A stretch of 37,669 nucleotides of DNA from Blastocatellia bacterium (GTDB lineage Bacteria > Acidobacteriota > Blastocatellia > Pyrinomonadales > Pyrinomonadaceae), in contig DNNE01000197.1 of assembly GCA_003487805.1 (NCBI GenBank), positions 37,501 to 75,169 of the forward strand, given 5' to 3'. A program made the position numbers and the translations under genes. Shown here one piece after another: positions 14,126-22,743 of the stretch. The notes beneath the pieces were generated by a model that saw only the letters and a program-made list of their open reading frames with translations, searched no databases and had not been told where the DNA came from. How positions within the stretch are numbered: position 1 is the stretch's first letter; the number at the start of each line of letters is the position of its first letter.

Positions 14126-15208
14126 ATGAATCAAATCAAGCCCTTCAAGATTCGCGATATCGAAATCAACCCACCGTTGGTCCTTTCGCCGATGGCCGGC
14201 GTGACTGATATTTCATTTCGCCGCTTACTGAAAGCGCGCGGCGGAATTGGTTTGACTGTGTCCGAATTTATTTCTGTCGAAGGACTCACGCGCAACAATC
14301 CCAAATCAAAAAGGCAGATGCGCTTTTACGAAAACGAGCGGCCGTTTGCGGTGCAGATTTTTGGCGGCCAACCTGAGCGCATGCGTATGGCCGCCGAGCT
14401 GGCTGAAGAAGTTGGCGCGGACATTCTGGACGTGAACTGCGGCTGCCCCGCACCGAAAGTTGTGAAGCATGGTGGCGGCTCAGGACTTTTGAAGGACCAC
14501 CCGAGATTGGAAATCATCCTGAGCGAGATCAAAAAAGCCATCACGATTCCGATGACCGTCAAGATTCGCGCGGGCTACTACGATAACGCGATTAATGCGG
14601 TCGAGACAGCAAAACTCGCCGAGGCTTGCGGAGCCGAACATATCGCGCTCCACGGCCGCACGAAAGAGCAGGGCTATCGGGGGTTGGCGAATTGGGATCT
14701 GGTCAAACAGATAAAGGAAGTTGTGAGCGTTCCCGTTTCCGGCAGCGGGGATGTAAACACAATCGAACAAGCATTCGATCGATTTCGCGAGACAGGCTGT
14801 GACGGAGTTTTGATCGGCCGCGGCGCGATGGCCAATCCGTGGATCTTTCGCCAGATAGAAGACGCGATGCTCGGCCGCGAACAGTTTCAACCAACGCTGG
14901 AAGATAAGCGCGCGTTGCTACTTGAATATTTCGACATGCTGCGGGAAGACATGCCCCAGCTCGCGGCGATCGGGCGCATGAAACAGCTCGCCGGACAATT
15001 CACGCGCGGACTCCAGGGCGGCGCGCTGTTTCGGACGGCGCTCTATCATTCGCATTCCGTGACAGAGATTCTCGATCGCATCTCGGAATACTTTGAAACG
15101 ATCACCGCAGGCCGGCGGTACTTCGGCGAGGCTGGCCCAACTCATGAAATTATTGAGGCGCCGGCGTTGGACTCGTGCGAGGCGGCGTCGGTGACCGCTG
15201 TATCGTAG
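14126..15208 (+). CDS. dusB: tRNA-dihydrouridine synthase DusB
   Basis: An FMN- and NADPH-dependent enzyme that reduces uridines in the tRNA D-loop. The TIM-barrel phrases are all present: PLVLSPMAGVTDISFRRL, the FAVQIFGGQPERM strand, DVNCGCPAPKVVKHGGGSGL with the catalytic Cys at 107, HGRTKEQGYRG, and DGVLIGRGAMANPWIF. The HHTRP-like C-terminal helical domain follows. At 360 residues it is about 20 longer than usual; the extra tail (EIIEAPALDSCEAASVTAVS) is read from the antisense strand of the repeat tail of the convergent L,D-transpeptidase gene, which it overlaps by 59 bp. No Shine-Dalgarno lies between the terminator T-run and ATG 14126. A TAAAAT at 14101-14106 could serve a nearly leaderless promoter. 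Confidence 0.93.
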   Translation: MNQIKPFKIRDIEINPPLVLSPMAGVTDISFRRLLKARGGIGLTVSEFISVEGLTRNNPKSKRQMRFYENERPFAVQIFGGQPERMRMAAELAEEVGADILDVNCGCPAPKVVKHGGGSGLLKDHPRLEIILSEIKKAITIPMTVKIRAGYYDNAINAVETAKLAEACGAEHIALHGRTKEQGYRGLANWDLVKQIKEVVSVPVSGSGDVNTIEQAFDRFRETGCDGVLIGRGAMANPWIFRQIEDAMLGREQFQPTLEDKRALLLEYFDMLREDMPQLAAIGRMKQLAGQFTRGLQGGALFRTALYHSHSVTEILDRISEYFETITAGRRYFGEAGPTHEIIEAPALDSCEAASVTAVS

Positions 15209-16385
15209 CCGCCGGCGTTGGACTCGCAGGAATCGGCGTCGGCGATCGCTGGCTGGCAGCGGCCGGCCTGGGAATTGTGCGCGGCGGCGTCTCTGGGCGC
15301 TGCGTCGTGTCGAGGGCGATTGCCGCGTTACCAGTCGGCGCACCAGTATTCAAATCCCTCGGCGCCGGATAACCCTTGCCGCTCAGTGACGGGAGATCAA
15401 TCACAATCTCTTTTTGATCTCGCAGTTTCTTTTGCCGCTCGGCTTCTGCCTTTCGTTCCGCGGCCAGCGCTTTTTTGTCTTCTGAATTCTGATTAGCAAC
15501 TATCGTGGGCTTTGGTGTTGGCTGCTTCTTTGGATGAAGGGACATCGCGTTCACAGCGTCCATCGCTTGGGTCTTCGCATCCTCGCTCAAACTGTCAAAG
15601 CTGACCCCGTTTGCCTCGAACGCGGCGCGCAGGTTTTCTTCTGTGTTCGTGTTCTTGTTGTAGACGTCGCGGTAAACATGCAACTGGCCATCCTGGATCA
15701 CGATCGTTTCGTAACGCAGCTCGACGGGAACTGGCTTGGGTAGTTTGACGACCTGTGTCCTGGTTCGCTTCTTGAGAAACGACACCATCATATCTTCTTT
15801 TAGGTCCGTGTTTGTAGCCTCGGCCAGGACCTTCGCAAAATCTTTGACCTCATCATTCGTCAACCCAACGCAGCCATGCGACGCGAATGTGCCAATCTTC
15901 GACAGCACTTTGCCACCGTGAATTAAGTTCGCACCGCCGATGGGAATCTTGATTGGTCCCAGCGGATTTCCGCTGGCGCCCGCCGGAGTTACCGCGCCGG
16001 GATTCGACGCCCAGGATTCATTCGGCTGGGTCCAGGTAGGATTGAAAATGATCATCTCGGCCTTGCGGAAACCGGTCGGCAGAGGGAACTGTTGATACCC
16101 GATCCCGATCCTGTACGACTTCAGAAGTGTGCCGTCGCGAAACAGGTCCATACGGAAAGCCGGAATGTTGACGACGATGCGCGTGTCCTTTGGTATTGCA
16201 TTCGGACCCTTCAAGAGCACCGGCTCTTCGTTTGCAGTCTGATCCTGCTTATTGTTGCCTGGCGAAGGACTGATGGTCGCCGCCGGATTGTTGGTAGCTT
16301 CGGTCGGTTGTCCGTCGTTTGTACAACTCGAGAATGCAAAAGTGAGCGAGATTATCGCTACGGTCAGGGGGATATGGTGTTTCAT
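15150..16385 (-). CDS. Lipoprotein-like L,D-transpeptidase (YkuD) with Pro/Thr repeat tail
   Basis: A 411-residue exported protein. The N-terminus (MKHHIPLTVAIISLTFAFSSC) reads as a lipoprotein signal with Cys21, though the lipobox FSSC is weak. After a Thr/Asn/Pro linker the YkuD domain runs from about residue 67 to 185: PKDTRIVVNIPAFRMDLFRDG, NPTWTQP, NLIHGG with His156, and the active-site Cys172 in FASHGCVGL. A domain of unknown type with a coiled, charged segment (EDKKALAAERKAEAERQKK) follows. The last 50 residues are a 17-residue tandem repeat rich in SPTP. ATG 16385 is chosen over a longer frame starting at 16436 because the signal peptide begins there; no good ribosome site is seen. 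The gene converges on and overlaps dusB. Confidence 0.87.
   Translation of the reverse strand: MKHHIPLTVAIISLTFAFSSCTNDGQPTEATNNPAATISPSPGNNKQDQTANEEPVLLKGPNAIPKDTRIVVNIPAFRMDLFRDGTLLKSYRIGIGYQQFPLPTGFRKAEMIIFNPTWTQPNESWASNPGAVTPAGASGNPLGPIKIPIGGANLIHGGKVLSKIGTFASHGCVGLTNDEVKDFAKVLAEATNTDLKEDMMVSFLKKRTRTQVVKLPKPVPVELRYETIVIQDGQLHVYRDVYNKNTNTEENLRAAFEANGVSFDSLSEDAKTQAMDAVNAMSLHPKKQPTPKPTIVANQNSEDKKALAAERKAEAERQKKLRDQKEIVIDLPSLSGKGYPAPRDLNTGAPTGNAAIALDTTQRPETPPRTIPRPAAASQRSPTPIPASPTPAATIQRSPTPPRTSPTPAPQ
15160..15312. repeat. Three tandem 51-bp repeats at the dusB/L,D-transpeptidase junction
   Basis: Units begin at 15160, 15211 and 15262, each opening with GCCGGC(G/C)TTGG-like sequence (third unit GCCGGCCTGGG) and containing GGCGGCGTC or GGCGTCGGCG. 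On the minus strand they encode 17-residue Ser-Pro-Thr-Pro repeats; unit 1 on the plus strand encodes the final residues of DusB. Confidence 0.8.
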
Positions 16386-16513
16386 TTCTGTCGCATTTAA
16401 CCTTAATCCGAATCCAGTAGCAATGCGGTTGGCCACGCAGCGATCTTGTGTCGAACCACAGCTTGTATACGCAGGTTTCGTTCTCTCTAGAACGCCAAGC
16501 TTCCGAAAAACGC

Positions 16514-16541
16514 TCGACAGACGGGAGCATTTAAGTATAAT
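16514..16541 (+). promoter_or_regulatory. Sigma-70 type promoter for the first APC permease
   Basis: TCGACA (16514-16519, 5 of 6 to TTGACA), a 16-nt spacer and a perfect TATAAT (16536-16541). The expected start near 16548 gives a leader of about 74 nt before ATG 16622. Confidence 0.6.
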
Positions 16542-16621
16542 GCCGCTCGCGTTTCCAATCTCTCCCCGAAGAAGTTAAGAAGACAAGCAGTTCCGAAATC
16601 AGCTCGATGCTGGAGGAATGA

Positions 16622-18160
16622 ATGGCAGAAGCTGCCCCAGTTGCACAAACAAAAGCGACAGGATTCATTCGCGGACTTGGTCTACTCGATTCGACTATGA
16701 TCGTCGCCGGGTCCATGATCGGATCCGGCATTTTCATTGTTTCCGCCGATATTTCGCGTCAGGTAGGCTCACCCGGATGGTTGCTGGTTGTCTGGATTAT
16801 TACCGGCCTATTGACGGTAATGGCCGCGTTGAGCTACGGCGAACTGGCTGCGATGATGCCGAAGGCCGGCGGCCAATACGTTTATTTACGCGAAGCGTTC
16901 TCACCGCTGTGGGGCTTTCTTTACGGCTGGACCTTGTTCCTGGTAATTCAGACAGGAACGATCGCCGCGGTCGCGGTTGGCTTTGCAAAGTTTCTCGGCG
17001 TCCTTTGGCCGAAGATTTCCATCGACAACTACATAGTCGCACCCATCCGGATCACTTCGGGTTACGCAATTTCGCTTTCGACGGCGCAACTCGTCGGCGT
17101 TTTACTGATCGTGCTGCTCACCTTCATGAACACGCGCGGACTGAAGCTCGGCAAGATCGTCCAAAACGTATTCACGATCACAAAGACCGGAAGCTTGATC
17201 GCCTTGATTTTGCTGGGCGTTTTGATCGGCTGGAACGCTGATGCCGTTCATGTCAACTTTGGAAATCTATGGCATGTTGGCGGGAAATTGCAGGACGTCG
17301 GTCGCGGGCTGACGGCCGCCGTACCGTTTGGATTGTTCGTCGGCATCTGCGTCGCGCAGACGAATTCGCTTTTTTCTGCCGACGCCTGGAACAACATCAC
17401 GTTTACCGCTGGTGAAGTTAAAAATCCAAAACGGAACATTCCTTTGTCGCTAGCCTTTGGAACATTATTAGTGATTGCTTTGTACCTGCTTGCAAATGTC
17501 GCGTATCTCGTTACGTTGCCCATCGAAGCGATCAAGACCGTGCCCGCGGATCGCGTTGCCTCCGCAACTGCCAACGTAGTTTTTCCAGGGCGTGGCGCGG
17601 CGATCATGGCGGTGGCAATCATGATTTCAACTTTCGGTTGTAATAATGGATTGATTCTCGCTGGCGCGCGTTGCTATTACGCAATGGCGCGCGATGGTCT
17701 GTTCTTCAAATCCTCCGGCGAATTGAATCATAGGCACGTGCCCGCCTGGGGCTTGATCGTTCAGGGTATTTGGGCCGCGTTGCTCGTTTTGCCGCGCACG
17801 ATTAATGCCGATGGAAGCTTTGGGTCGCTTTATAACGACTTGCTCACTTACGTGATTTCCGCCGCACTGATTTTCTATATCCTCACGATTGCGGGAATTA
17901 TCGTACTGCGCCAGAAACGTCCAAACGACGAGCGGCCATATAAAGCATTCGGCTATCCGATAATTCCGGTGCTCTACATTATCGGGGCGGGCGTAATCAC
18001 GGTTGTGCTTTTCGCTTACCAGACTGCGACGACTTGGCCGGGCCTGATGATCGTGCTAACCGGGATCCCGATATATTTCATCTGGAAGAAACTGGGAACG
18101 CCGATGGCTGAAGAAGGATCCATGTCAGAGGCGGCGGCCGAAGCAAAAGGCGAATACTGA
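16622..18160 (+). CDS. APC-family amino acid permease 1
   Basis: A 512-residue inner-membrane transporter of the amino acid-polyamine-organocation family, with about 12 hydrophobic segments. The first helix carries the substrate/sodium-site phrase GSMIGSGIFIVSADISRQVGSPGW, and YGELAAMMPKAGGQYVYLREAFSP is the family's second-helix signature. The segment NPKRNIPLSLAFGTL precedes helix 7. It resembles the LAT/SteT-type exchangers, but the substrate cannot be told. Start ATG 16622 is favoured over an out-of-frame ATG at 16618, because GGAGG at 16612-16616 gives normal spacing of 5 nt. A second APC gene follows after 92 nt, separated by a perfect inverted repeat. Confidence 0.9.
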   Translation: MAEAAPVAQTKATGFIRGLGLLDSTMIVAGSMIGSGIFIVSADISRQVGSPGWLLVVWIITGLLTVMAALSYGELAAMMPKAGGQYVYLREAFSPLWGFLYGWTLFLVIQTGTIAAVAVGFAKFLGVLWPKISIDNYIVAPIRITSGYAISLSTAQLVGVLLIVLLTFMNTRGLKLGKIVQNVFTITKTGSLIALILLGVLIGWNADAVHVNFGNLWHVGGKLQDVGRGLTAAVPFGLFVGICVAQTNSLFSADAWNNITFTAGEVKNPKRNIPLSLAFGTLLVIALYLLANVAYLVTLPIEAIKTVPADRVASATANVVFPGRGAAIMAVAIMISTFGCNNGLILAGARCYYAMARDGLFFKSSGELNHRHVPAWGLIVQGIWAALLVLPRTINADGSFGSLYNDLLTYVISAALIFYILTIAGIIVLRQKRPNDERPYKAFGYPIIPVLYIIGAGVITVVLFAYQTATTWPGLMIVLTGIPIYFIWKKLGTPMAEEGSMSEAAAEAKGEY

Positions 18161-18162
18161 TG

Positions 18163-18233
18163 TTCGACAAACTTCAGTTTGTCGCGTCTTACGGATTAGT
18201 TCTTGAACTGACGACAAACTGAAGTTTGTCGAA
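18163..18233. repeat. Perfect 22-bp inverted repeat between two APC permease genes
   Basis: TTCGACAAACTTCAGTTTGT+CG (18163-18184) and its exact complement (18212-18233), separated by 27 nt. Each arm also holds the smaller palindrome CGACAAACT TC AGTTTGTCG. The element starts 2 nt after the stop of the first permease and ends 6 nt before the GGAGG of the second. No T-run follows. Confidence 0.88.
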
Positions 18234-18252
18234 CTCCACCGGAGGCTAACTG

Positions 18253-19896
18253 ATGGCTAATCAACTTTTCAGAACCAAACCTCTCTCGATGCTTCTCGAC
18301 GAGATGAAAGGCGAGAACCGTCTGCGTCGCATTCTGGGGCCAGTGCAACTGACGGCATTGGGCGTCGGCGCGATCATCGGCACCGGCATCTTCATTCTTA
18401 CCGGCGTGGCCGCACACGATCGCACCGGTCCCGCGCTGATGCTCTCGTTTGTATTAGCCGGGTTGGCTTGCGTGTTCGCGGCGCTCTGCTACGCCGAGTT
18501 CGCTTCCATGGTTCCGGTAGCCGGGTCGGCGTACACCTACGCGTACGCGACGTTAGGCGAGTTGTTCGCCTGGATTATCGGTTGGGACCTGATCCTTGAA
18601 TATGCCGTTGGGTCAGCGACTGTCGCGCACGGATGGTCGGCGCACTTTCAAGAGTTCATCCCGATATTTCACGAAGGCATCTCATGGATTCCCGCCCAGC
18701 TGCCCGAGCATTTTCGGACAGCACCCATCAATTATTGCGTGAGCGTCGGTGCGAAATGTCCTCATACGGGATTTGTCGCGACCGGATCGTATTTCGATCT
18801 GTCCGCGGTGCTGATCACGTTCATCCTCACAGTAGTCCTCGTCAAGGGCATCAAAGAGAGCGCTTCCTTCAACGCGGTGATGGTCGGCGTCAAGCTCGTC
18901 ATCGTGCTGATGGTGATCGGCATCGGTGGCTACCTGGTTCTAACCGTTTATGGAACGTCGAACTGGCATCCGTTCGCGCCGTTTGGCTATACGGGAGTCA
19001 GCTTTTTCGGCCACACAATTTTCGGCCAGACCGCGAAAGGCGGCGAGCCGTTAGGGATGTTTGCCGGCGCGGCCATCATCTTCTTTGCCTACATCGGATT
19101 TGATTCAGTCTCGGTTCACTCAGAAGAAGCGCGCGCGCCGGCGAGAGATGTGCCCATTGGTATCATTGCATCTCTGATCATCTGCACCATCCTCTATATC
19201 CTCGTCGCGGGGGTGCTGACGGGAATGGTTCCATCCAAGGATATCAATATCGACGCGCCCGTCGTAGATGCATTCAAACGTGCGGGGATGGTCTGGATGC
19301 AATACCTGGTCGCCGCCGGCGCCATGACCGGAATCACTTCAGTGCTGCTGGTCATGATGCTGAGTCAGCCACGCGTGATGTTGGCACTGGGCCGAGACGG
19401 GCTTGTTCCCAATAGTTTCTTTGGTGACATCCATCCAAAATTCCGTACACCCTGGAAGTCAACAATCCTGACCGGACTGTTCGTAGCGGCGATGGCCGGA
19501 TTCATTCCGCTCAGTATCCTTGCGGAGATGACCAGCATCGGGACGTTGTTCGCGTTTGTGATCGTCTGCGGCGCTGTCCTGGTCATGCGCAGGACGAATC
19601 CCAATGCTAATCGTCCGTTCCGCGCGCCATTTGTTCCGCTGGTTCCGATTCTCGGAATTCTGACTTGCTTGCTTTTGATGTTCTCGCTGCCGGCCGAAAA
19701 CTGGTATCGATTAATAATCTGGCTGCTGGTCGGCTTAGTGATCTACTTTGCGTATGGCCGGCGTCACAGCGTAATGGCTAAGCACACGGCGCATGAAATC
19801 GCCACGCATGGGATTTCGCCGGCGGGTCAGGCGGTCGGCGATCCCGACGCGCCTCCCAGTAGTCCGGCAGGCGACGTGGACTCGCGAATCAAATAA
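18253..19896 (+). CDS. APC-family amino acid permease 2 (cationic amino acid transporter type)
   Basis: A 547-residue membrane transporter of the CAT/YfnA branch. The sequence shows RRILGPVQLTALGVGAIIGTGIFILTGVAA, CYAEFASMVPVAGSAYTYAYATLGELFAWIIGWDLILEY, FFAYIGFDSVSVHSEEARAPARDVPIGI, and QPRVMLALGRDGLVP, the standard signatures of this branch. Predicted 12 to 14 helices, with a long loop after helix 3 (residues about 135-170) and a hydrophilic C-terminal tail. Members import arginine, lysine or branched-chain amino acids; the substrate here is not determinable. GGAGG at 18240-18244 lies 8 nt before ATG 18253. A strong terminator follows at 19924. Confidence 0.92.
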   Translation: MANQLFRTKPLSMLLDEMKGENRLRRILGPVQLTALGVGAIIGTGIFILTGVAAHDRTGPALMLSFVLAGLACVFAALCYAEFASMVPVAGSAYTYAYATLGELFAWIIGWDLILEYAVGSATVAHGWSAHFQEFIPIFHEGISWIPAQLPEHFRTAPINYCVSVGAKCPHTGFVATGSYFDLSAVLITFILTVVLVKGIKESASFNAVMVGVKLVIVLMVIGIGGYLVLTVYGTSNWHPFAPFGYTGVSFFGHTIFGQTAKGGEPLGMFAGAAIIFFAYIGFDSVSVHSEEARAPARDVPIGIIASLIICTILYILVAGVLTGMVPSKDINIDAPVVDAFKRAGMVWMQYLVAAGAMTGITSVLLVMMLSQPRVMLALGRDGLVPNSFFGDIHPKFRTPWKSTILTGLFVAAMAGFIPLSILAEMTSIGTLFAFVIVCGAVLVMRRTNPNANRPFRAPFVPLVPILGILTCLLLMFSLPAENWYRLIIWLLVGLVIYFAYGRRHSVMAKHTAHEIATHGISPAGQAVGDPDAPPSSPAGDVDSRIK

Positions 19897-19923
19897 GGCG
19901 ACCGCAGGTCGTAAACAAAAAGA

Positions 19924-19956
19924 GGGCTGAACGTCTCGAACGTTCAGCCCTTTCTT
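19924..19956 (+). terminator. Intrinsic terminator after the APC permeases
   Basis: GGGCTGAACG (19924-19933) pairs with CGTTCAGCCC (19941-19950) over a 7-nt loop, followed by TTTCTT. The stem is preceded by an A-rich stretch, so it may also end transcripts of the opposite strand, including the tRNA. Confidence 0.88.
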
Positions 19957-19980
19957 ATCTCATCGAAACTCAAGAAGAGA

Positions 19981-20067
19981 TGGTGCCGGAGGAGAGACTC
20001 GAACTCTCATGAGTGTGACCTCGCCAGATTTTGAGTCTGGTGCGTATACCAATTTCGCCACTCCGGC
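19981..20067 (-). tRNA. tRNA-Leu (anticodon CAA)
   Basis: The minus strand folds as a class II tRNA of 87 nt. The acceptor stem is GCCGGAG with CTCCGGC, the discriminator is A, and CCA is encoded. The anticodon stem CCAGA/TCTGG encloses CTCAAAA, giving anticodon CAA (codon UUG). The variable arm is long, as expected for leucine, and the T-arm is GAGAG TTCGAGT CTCTC. It reads towards the APC terminator on the opposite strand. Confidence 0.95.
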
Positions 20068-20089
20068 CCGGATTGTTGGCGCGGACGCC

Positions 20090-20119
20090 ATATTAGTTGA
20101 GGCCACCCGATCCGGTCAA
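20090..20119 (-). promoter_or_regulatory. Promoter for tRNA-Leu
   Basis: On the minus strand TTGACC (20114-20119) and TAATAT (20090-20095) are separated by 18 nt. The predicted start lies about 15 nt before the mature tRNA 5' end, a normal distance for a tRNA leader. Confidence 0.55.
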
Positions 20120-20202
20120 CCATTCTCCCGTCTTCCAAGCTTTCAGCCGAGAACTAGCCACAATTCGCCGAATTCCGGCCAAAATCATCAGTAAAAGAAT
20201 GT

Positions 20203-20231
20203 TTGCCATTTAGATATCAGCGTTGTACAAT
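20203..20231 (+). promoter_or_regulatory. Sigma-70 type promoter for the HD-GYP regulator
   Basis: TTGCCA (20203-20208), a 17-nt spacer and TACAAT (20226-20231); each box matches 5 of 6 consensus bases. Start would be near 20238, giving a leader of about 80 nt before ATG 20321. Confidence 0.6.
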
Positions 20232-20320
20232 GGCTTTGCCGGTCAAGCCCCGGTGTCTTTCAGTCTCGTAGTTCCCTACCGTAATTCTCGTCCCCTTTTG
20301 GATCAATTTCATTAGTGCAC

Positions 20321-21451
20321 ATGAGCGACACCAATTCTAAACCTCATCTGCTGATTGTCGATGACGAAGTCGAAGTGCGCGGCGTGCTTCGCGATCTGTT
20401 GTCCGACTCGTACGGCTGCGTCGAAGCTTCGTCGGCTGAAGAAGCCCTCGCCGAGTTGCGAGCCAATGATTATCAACTCGTGATCAGCGATATCACGATG
20501 AGCGGGATGAGCGGTCTGGAAATGATTCCGCATGTGAAGGTAATCTCGCCGGACACCGTCATCGTCATGATTAGCGGCATGCAAACGATCGAGAGTGCCA
20601 TCAACGCCCTGCGGTTAGGGGCGTTCGATTATTTAATGAAGCCGTTCGATCTGCGACAAGCCGAAGCTGCTGTCTCGCGGGCGTTCGATCATCATGAACT
20701 AATCGTCGCCAAACGCCGTTATGAAACCCAACTGGAAGAGCTGGTTGCCCAACGCACCGCTGAATTGGATGACGCGCTGGGCTCTCTTGAAAATGCCTAC
20801 CGCTCAACGCTGAAGGCATTAACTGCGGCCCTCGAAACACGCGACGCGGAAACGCACGGTCATTCAGAACGGGTCGTCACGTTTAGCTTGCGTCTGGGCC
20901 GCGAGTACGGATTGACCAACCCCCAGATGAAGGCGCTCGAATTCGGCTCTCTCTTACATGACATTGGAAAGATCGGAGTTCCGGACGCCATTCTTCGGAA
21001 ACCAGCAAAGCTCACCGATGAAGAATGGATTCGAATGCGCGAACATCCGATGCACGGCCAGCAGATACTGCGCGGAATTAAATTTTTGGAAGGCGCCGCA
21101 CGGGTTGTCGCTCAGCATCACGAGAAGTGGGATGGGTCCGGCTATCCGCTCGGTTTGAAGAGCGAGGACATCGACATCTGCGCGCGCATCTTTTCGGTCG
21201 CGGACGCGTTCGACGCAATCACCAGCGATCGCGTGTATCGGCAGGGTAGATCCTACGATGCCGCGGCAGCAGAGTTAGACGAGTGGAGTGGTCGCCAATT
21301 CGATCCGAAAGTTGTCGAGGCGTTTCACCGGGTCCCTCAGGAAGATTGGGATGATTTACGACGTCAGTCACTAGTGAGACAACCGCATGATTCTGAATGG
21401 GGTCCGGTCGCCCAGGCTATCGAGTCGAAGTTGAGCGCCCCAGTTAGTTAG
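20321..21451 (+). CDS. Response regulator with HD-GYP c-di-GMP phosphodiesterase domain
   Basis: A 376-residue RpfG-like protein. Residues 8-125 form a receiver domain with the acidic pair Asp14-Asp15, phosphoacceptor Asp57 (VISDITMSG), the MISG switch residue and Lys in YLMKPFD. A coiled-coil linker (RYETQLEELVAQRTAELDDALGSLENAY by parts) leads to an HD-GYP domain with HSERV, LLHDIGKIGVPDAIL and QHHEKWDGSGYPLG. HD-GYP enzymes hydrolyse c-di-GMP to GMP, and all key residues are visible, so activity is expected. No partner histidine kinase is adjacent. ATG 20321 is chosen over GTG 20315; no strong ribosome site is seen. A good promoter lies about 90 nt upstream. Confidence 0.92.
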   Translation: MSDTNSKPHLLIVDDEVEVRGVLRDLLSDSYGCVEASSAEEALAELRANDYQLVISDITMSGMSGLEMIPHVKVISPDTVIVMISGMQTIESAINALRLGAFDYLMKPFDLRQAEAAVSRAFDHHELIVAKRRYETQLEELVAQRTAELDDALGSLENAYRSTLKALTAALETRDAETHGHSERVVTFSLRLGREYGLTNPQMKALEFGSLLHDIGKIGVPDAILRKPAKLTDEEWIRMREHPMHGQQILRGIKFLEGAARVVAQHHEKWDGSGYPLGLKSEDIDICARIFSVADAFDAITSDRVYRQGRSYDAAAAELDEWSGRQFDPKVVEAFHRVPQEDWDDLRRQSLVRQPHDSEWGPVAQAIESKLSAPVS

Positions 21452-21519
21452 TGATGAGAGTTAGTAATGTTCATAGTTCAGCTTTCAGCGCAGTCTGAAG
21501 ATTGAACCCTGAACTCAAA

Positions 21520-22647
21520 CTAATTATTCGGCACGACGTAGCCGTGTCTGCTTCGCAGATACAGGCCGACGCGTCGCGAAGCGACTTCCACCTTCCGGTA
21601 CTCACCCGGCTTTGCGGCAGACAGAGGACGGGTCGGCCGGTACGTGACAACGTACTGTGATCCAATATCGCGAGCAATGCTGTCCGCCTGGGTTAAGAGT
21701 TCGTTAGCATTCGCCGGCAAGAACATTCGGCCGCCGCTCTCTTCGGCAATTTCGGTAAGTTGCTTTTCGCTTTCGACCGTCGCGCGCTCGTACTCCTTCC
21801 GCTTGCGTCGCATCGCGACGTCCGTATCAATCGATCCAATCTTGAAAGTCGGCGTGCGGGTGGTTCCCGGCGGCAGAGTCGGATCACCATTCGCTACCGG
21901 ATTGCTTCCCGGATTTCCGTCGCGCTGGATACCATCACCGGGACTCCTGATCTTCGTCTGCGTTTGTAATTCCTGTCGCGCCAGAACGGTATAGCTCAGG
22001 ATATGAACGCTTGCTTGAATGGAATTCAGCTGCTTCAAGGCGTTTGTCATCGTAACTTTTCCACCCGGTGTATCCACTCCATCGCTAACGATCACAATGT
22101 GACGGGTGCCTGGCGCAGTGTCTTTGAATTGATCAGCAGCGGCAGCGATCGCGTCCGCCAAACGGCTGCTCTTACCGGAAATCATTTTCGTTTTCAAAAC
22201 CCTGGCGATGCCTGGTTTGTCAGTCGTCCAGGTTTGCAAAAGCTCCGGCTTCATCGCGAACTGGATCACCGCGATTCGATTGCCGGCGAAAAGACTATTG
22301 ATCACCCGCATCGCGACATCGCGGGTCAGATTCGTGTCTTTCAGTCCCATCTGATTACCGACATCAAGTAAGAGCAGAACATTCGCGGGCAGATGTTGGA
22401 TGCTTTTGATTTGCTGCTGTCGGCCGTCTTCCAGCACCAGCACGTCATCAATCGTTAGCGTCGGATCATAATGGCCGTAAGTGTCAGTCGCGGCGATTGG
22501 CAGGCGAACTTCTTCCGTGAAGACCTTGACCGTTTCCTGGTCCTCGCTTTTTGGCGTGGGAGAGGGTGACGGTCTCGAACCACGTTGCGCGCGGGCACTT
22601 ATTGCTGAAAGCGAAACGAGCAGAAGAATCAGGAAAACTTTGCGCAA
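21520..22647 (-). CDS. VWFA-related secreted protein (TIGR03436 type), 375 residues
   Basis: Exported protein of the VWFA-related family common in Acidobacteria. It has a signal peptide (residues 1-20), a Pro/Ser linker, a short beta region with the family phrase LTIDDVLVLEDGRQQQIKSI, a von Willebrand A fold from about residue 88, and a C-terminal strand region ending GEYRKVEVASRRVGLYLRSRHGYV. The MIDAS motif is degenerate: DVGNQ at 95-99 instead of DxSxS, although SDGVDTPGG is kept. Role unknown; such proteins are thought to mediate extracytoplasmic interactions. The start is TTG 22645-22647 (reading LRKVFLIL as MRKVFLIL), supported by a strong GGAGG 7 nt upstream. It lies 96 nt downstream of pta on the same strand. 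Confidence 0.87.
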   Translation of the reverse strand: MRKVFLILLLVSLSAISARAQRGSRPSPSPTPKSEDQETVKVFTEEVRLPIAATDTYGHYDPTLTIDDVLVLEDGRQQQIKSIQHLPANVLLLLDVGNQMGLKDTNLTRDVAMRVINSLFAGNRIAVIQFAMKPELLQTWTTDKPGIARVLKTKMISGKSSRLADAIAAAADQFKDTAPGTRHIVIVSDGVDTPGGKVTMTNALKQLNSIQASVHILSYTVLARQELQTQTKIRSPGDGIQRDGNPGSNPVANGDPTLPPGTTRTPTFKIGSIDTDVAMRRKRKEYERATVESEKQLTEIAEESGGRMFLPANANELLTQADSIARDIGSQYVVTYRPTRPLSAAKPGEYRKVEVASRRVGLYLRSRHGYVVPNN

Positions 22648-22743
22648 GCGGTTTCCTCCGTCTTTTTAGTCAGGAATCTAACGCCGGTTGGATGCTGTAG
22701 GCTGTATGTTGGCGTTGCCCGCTGATTAACAACTCGCGCTACA

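Noticed and set aside
16618..17241. 207-codon frame overlapping the first APC permease
   Set aside because: Shifted-frame shadow rich in Arg/His with no hydrophobic pattern; the ATG at 16618 is only 1 nt from the ribosome site used by the permease.
21474..21515. Terminator between the HD-GYP gene and the convergent VWFA gene
   Set aside because: AGTTCAG/CTGAACT and TTCAG/CTGAA can pair, but the stem is interrupted and no T-run follows.
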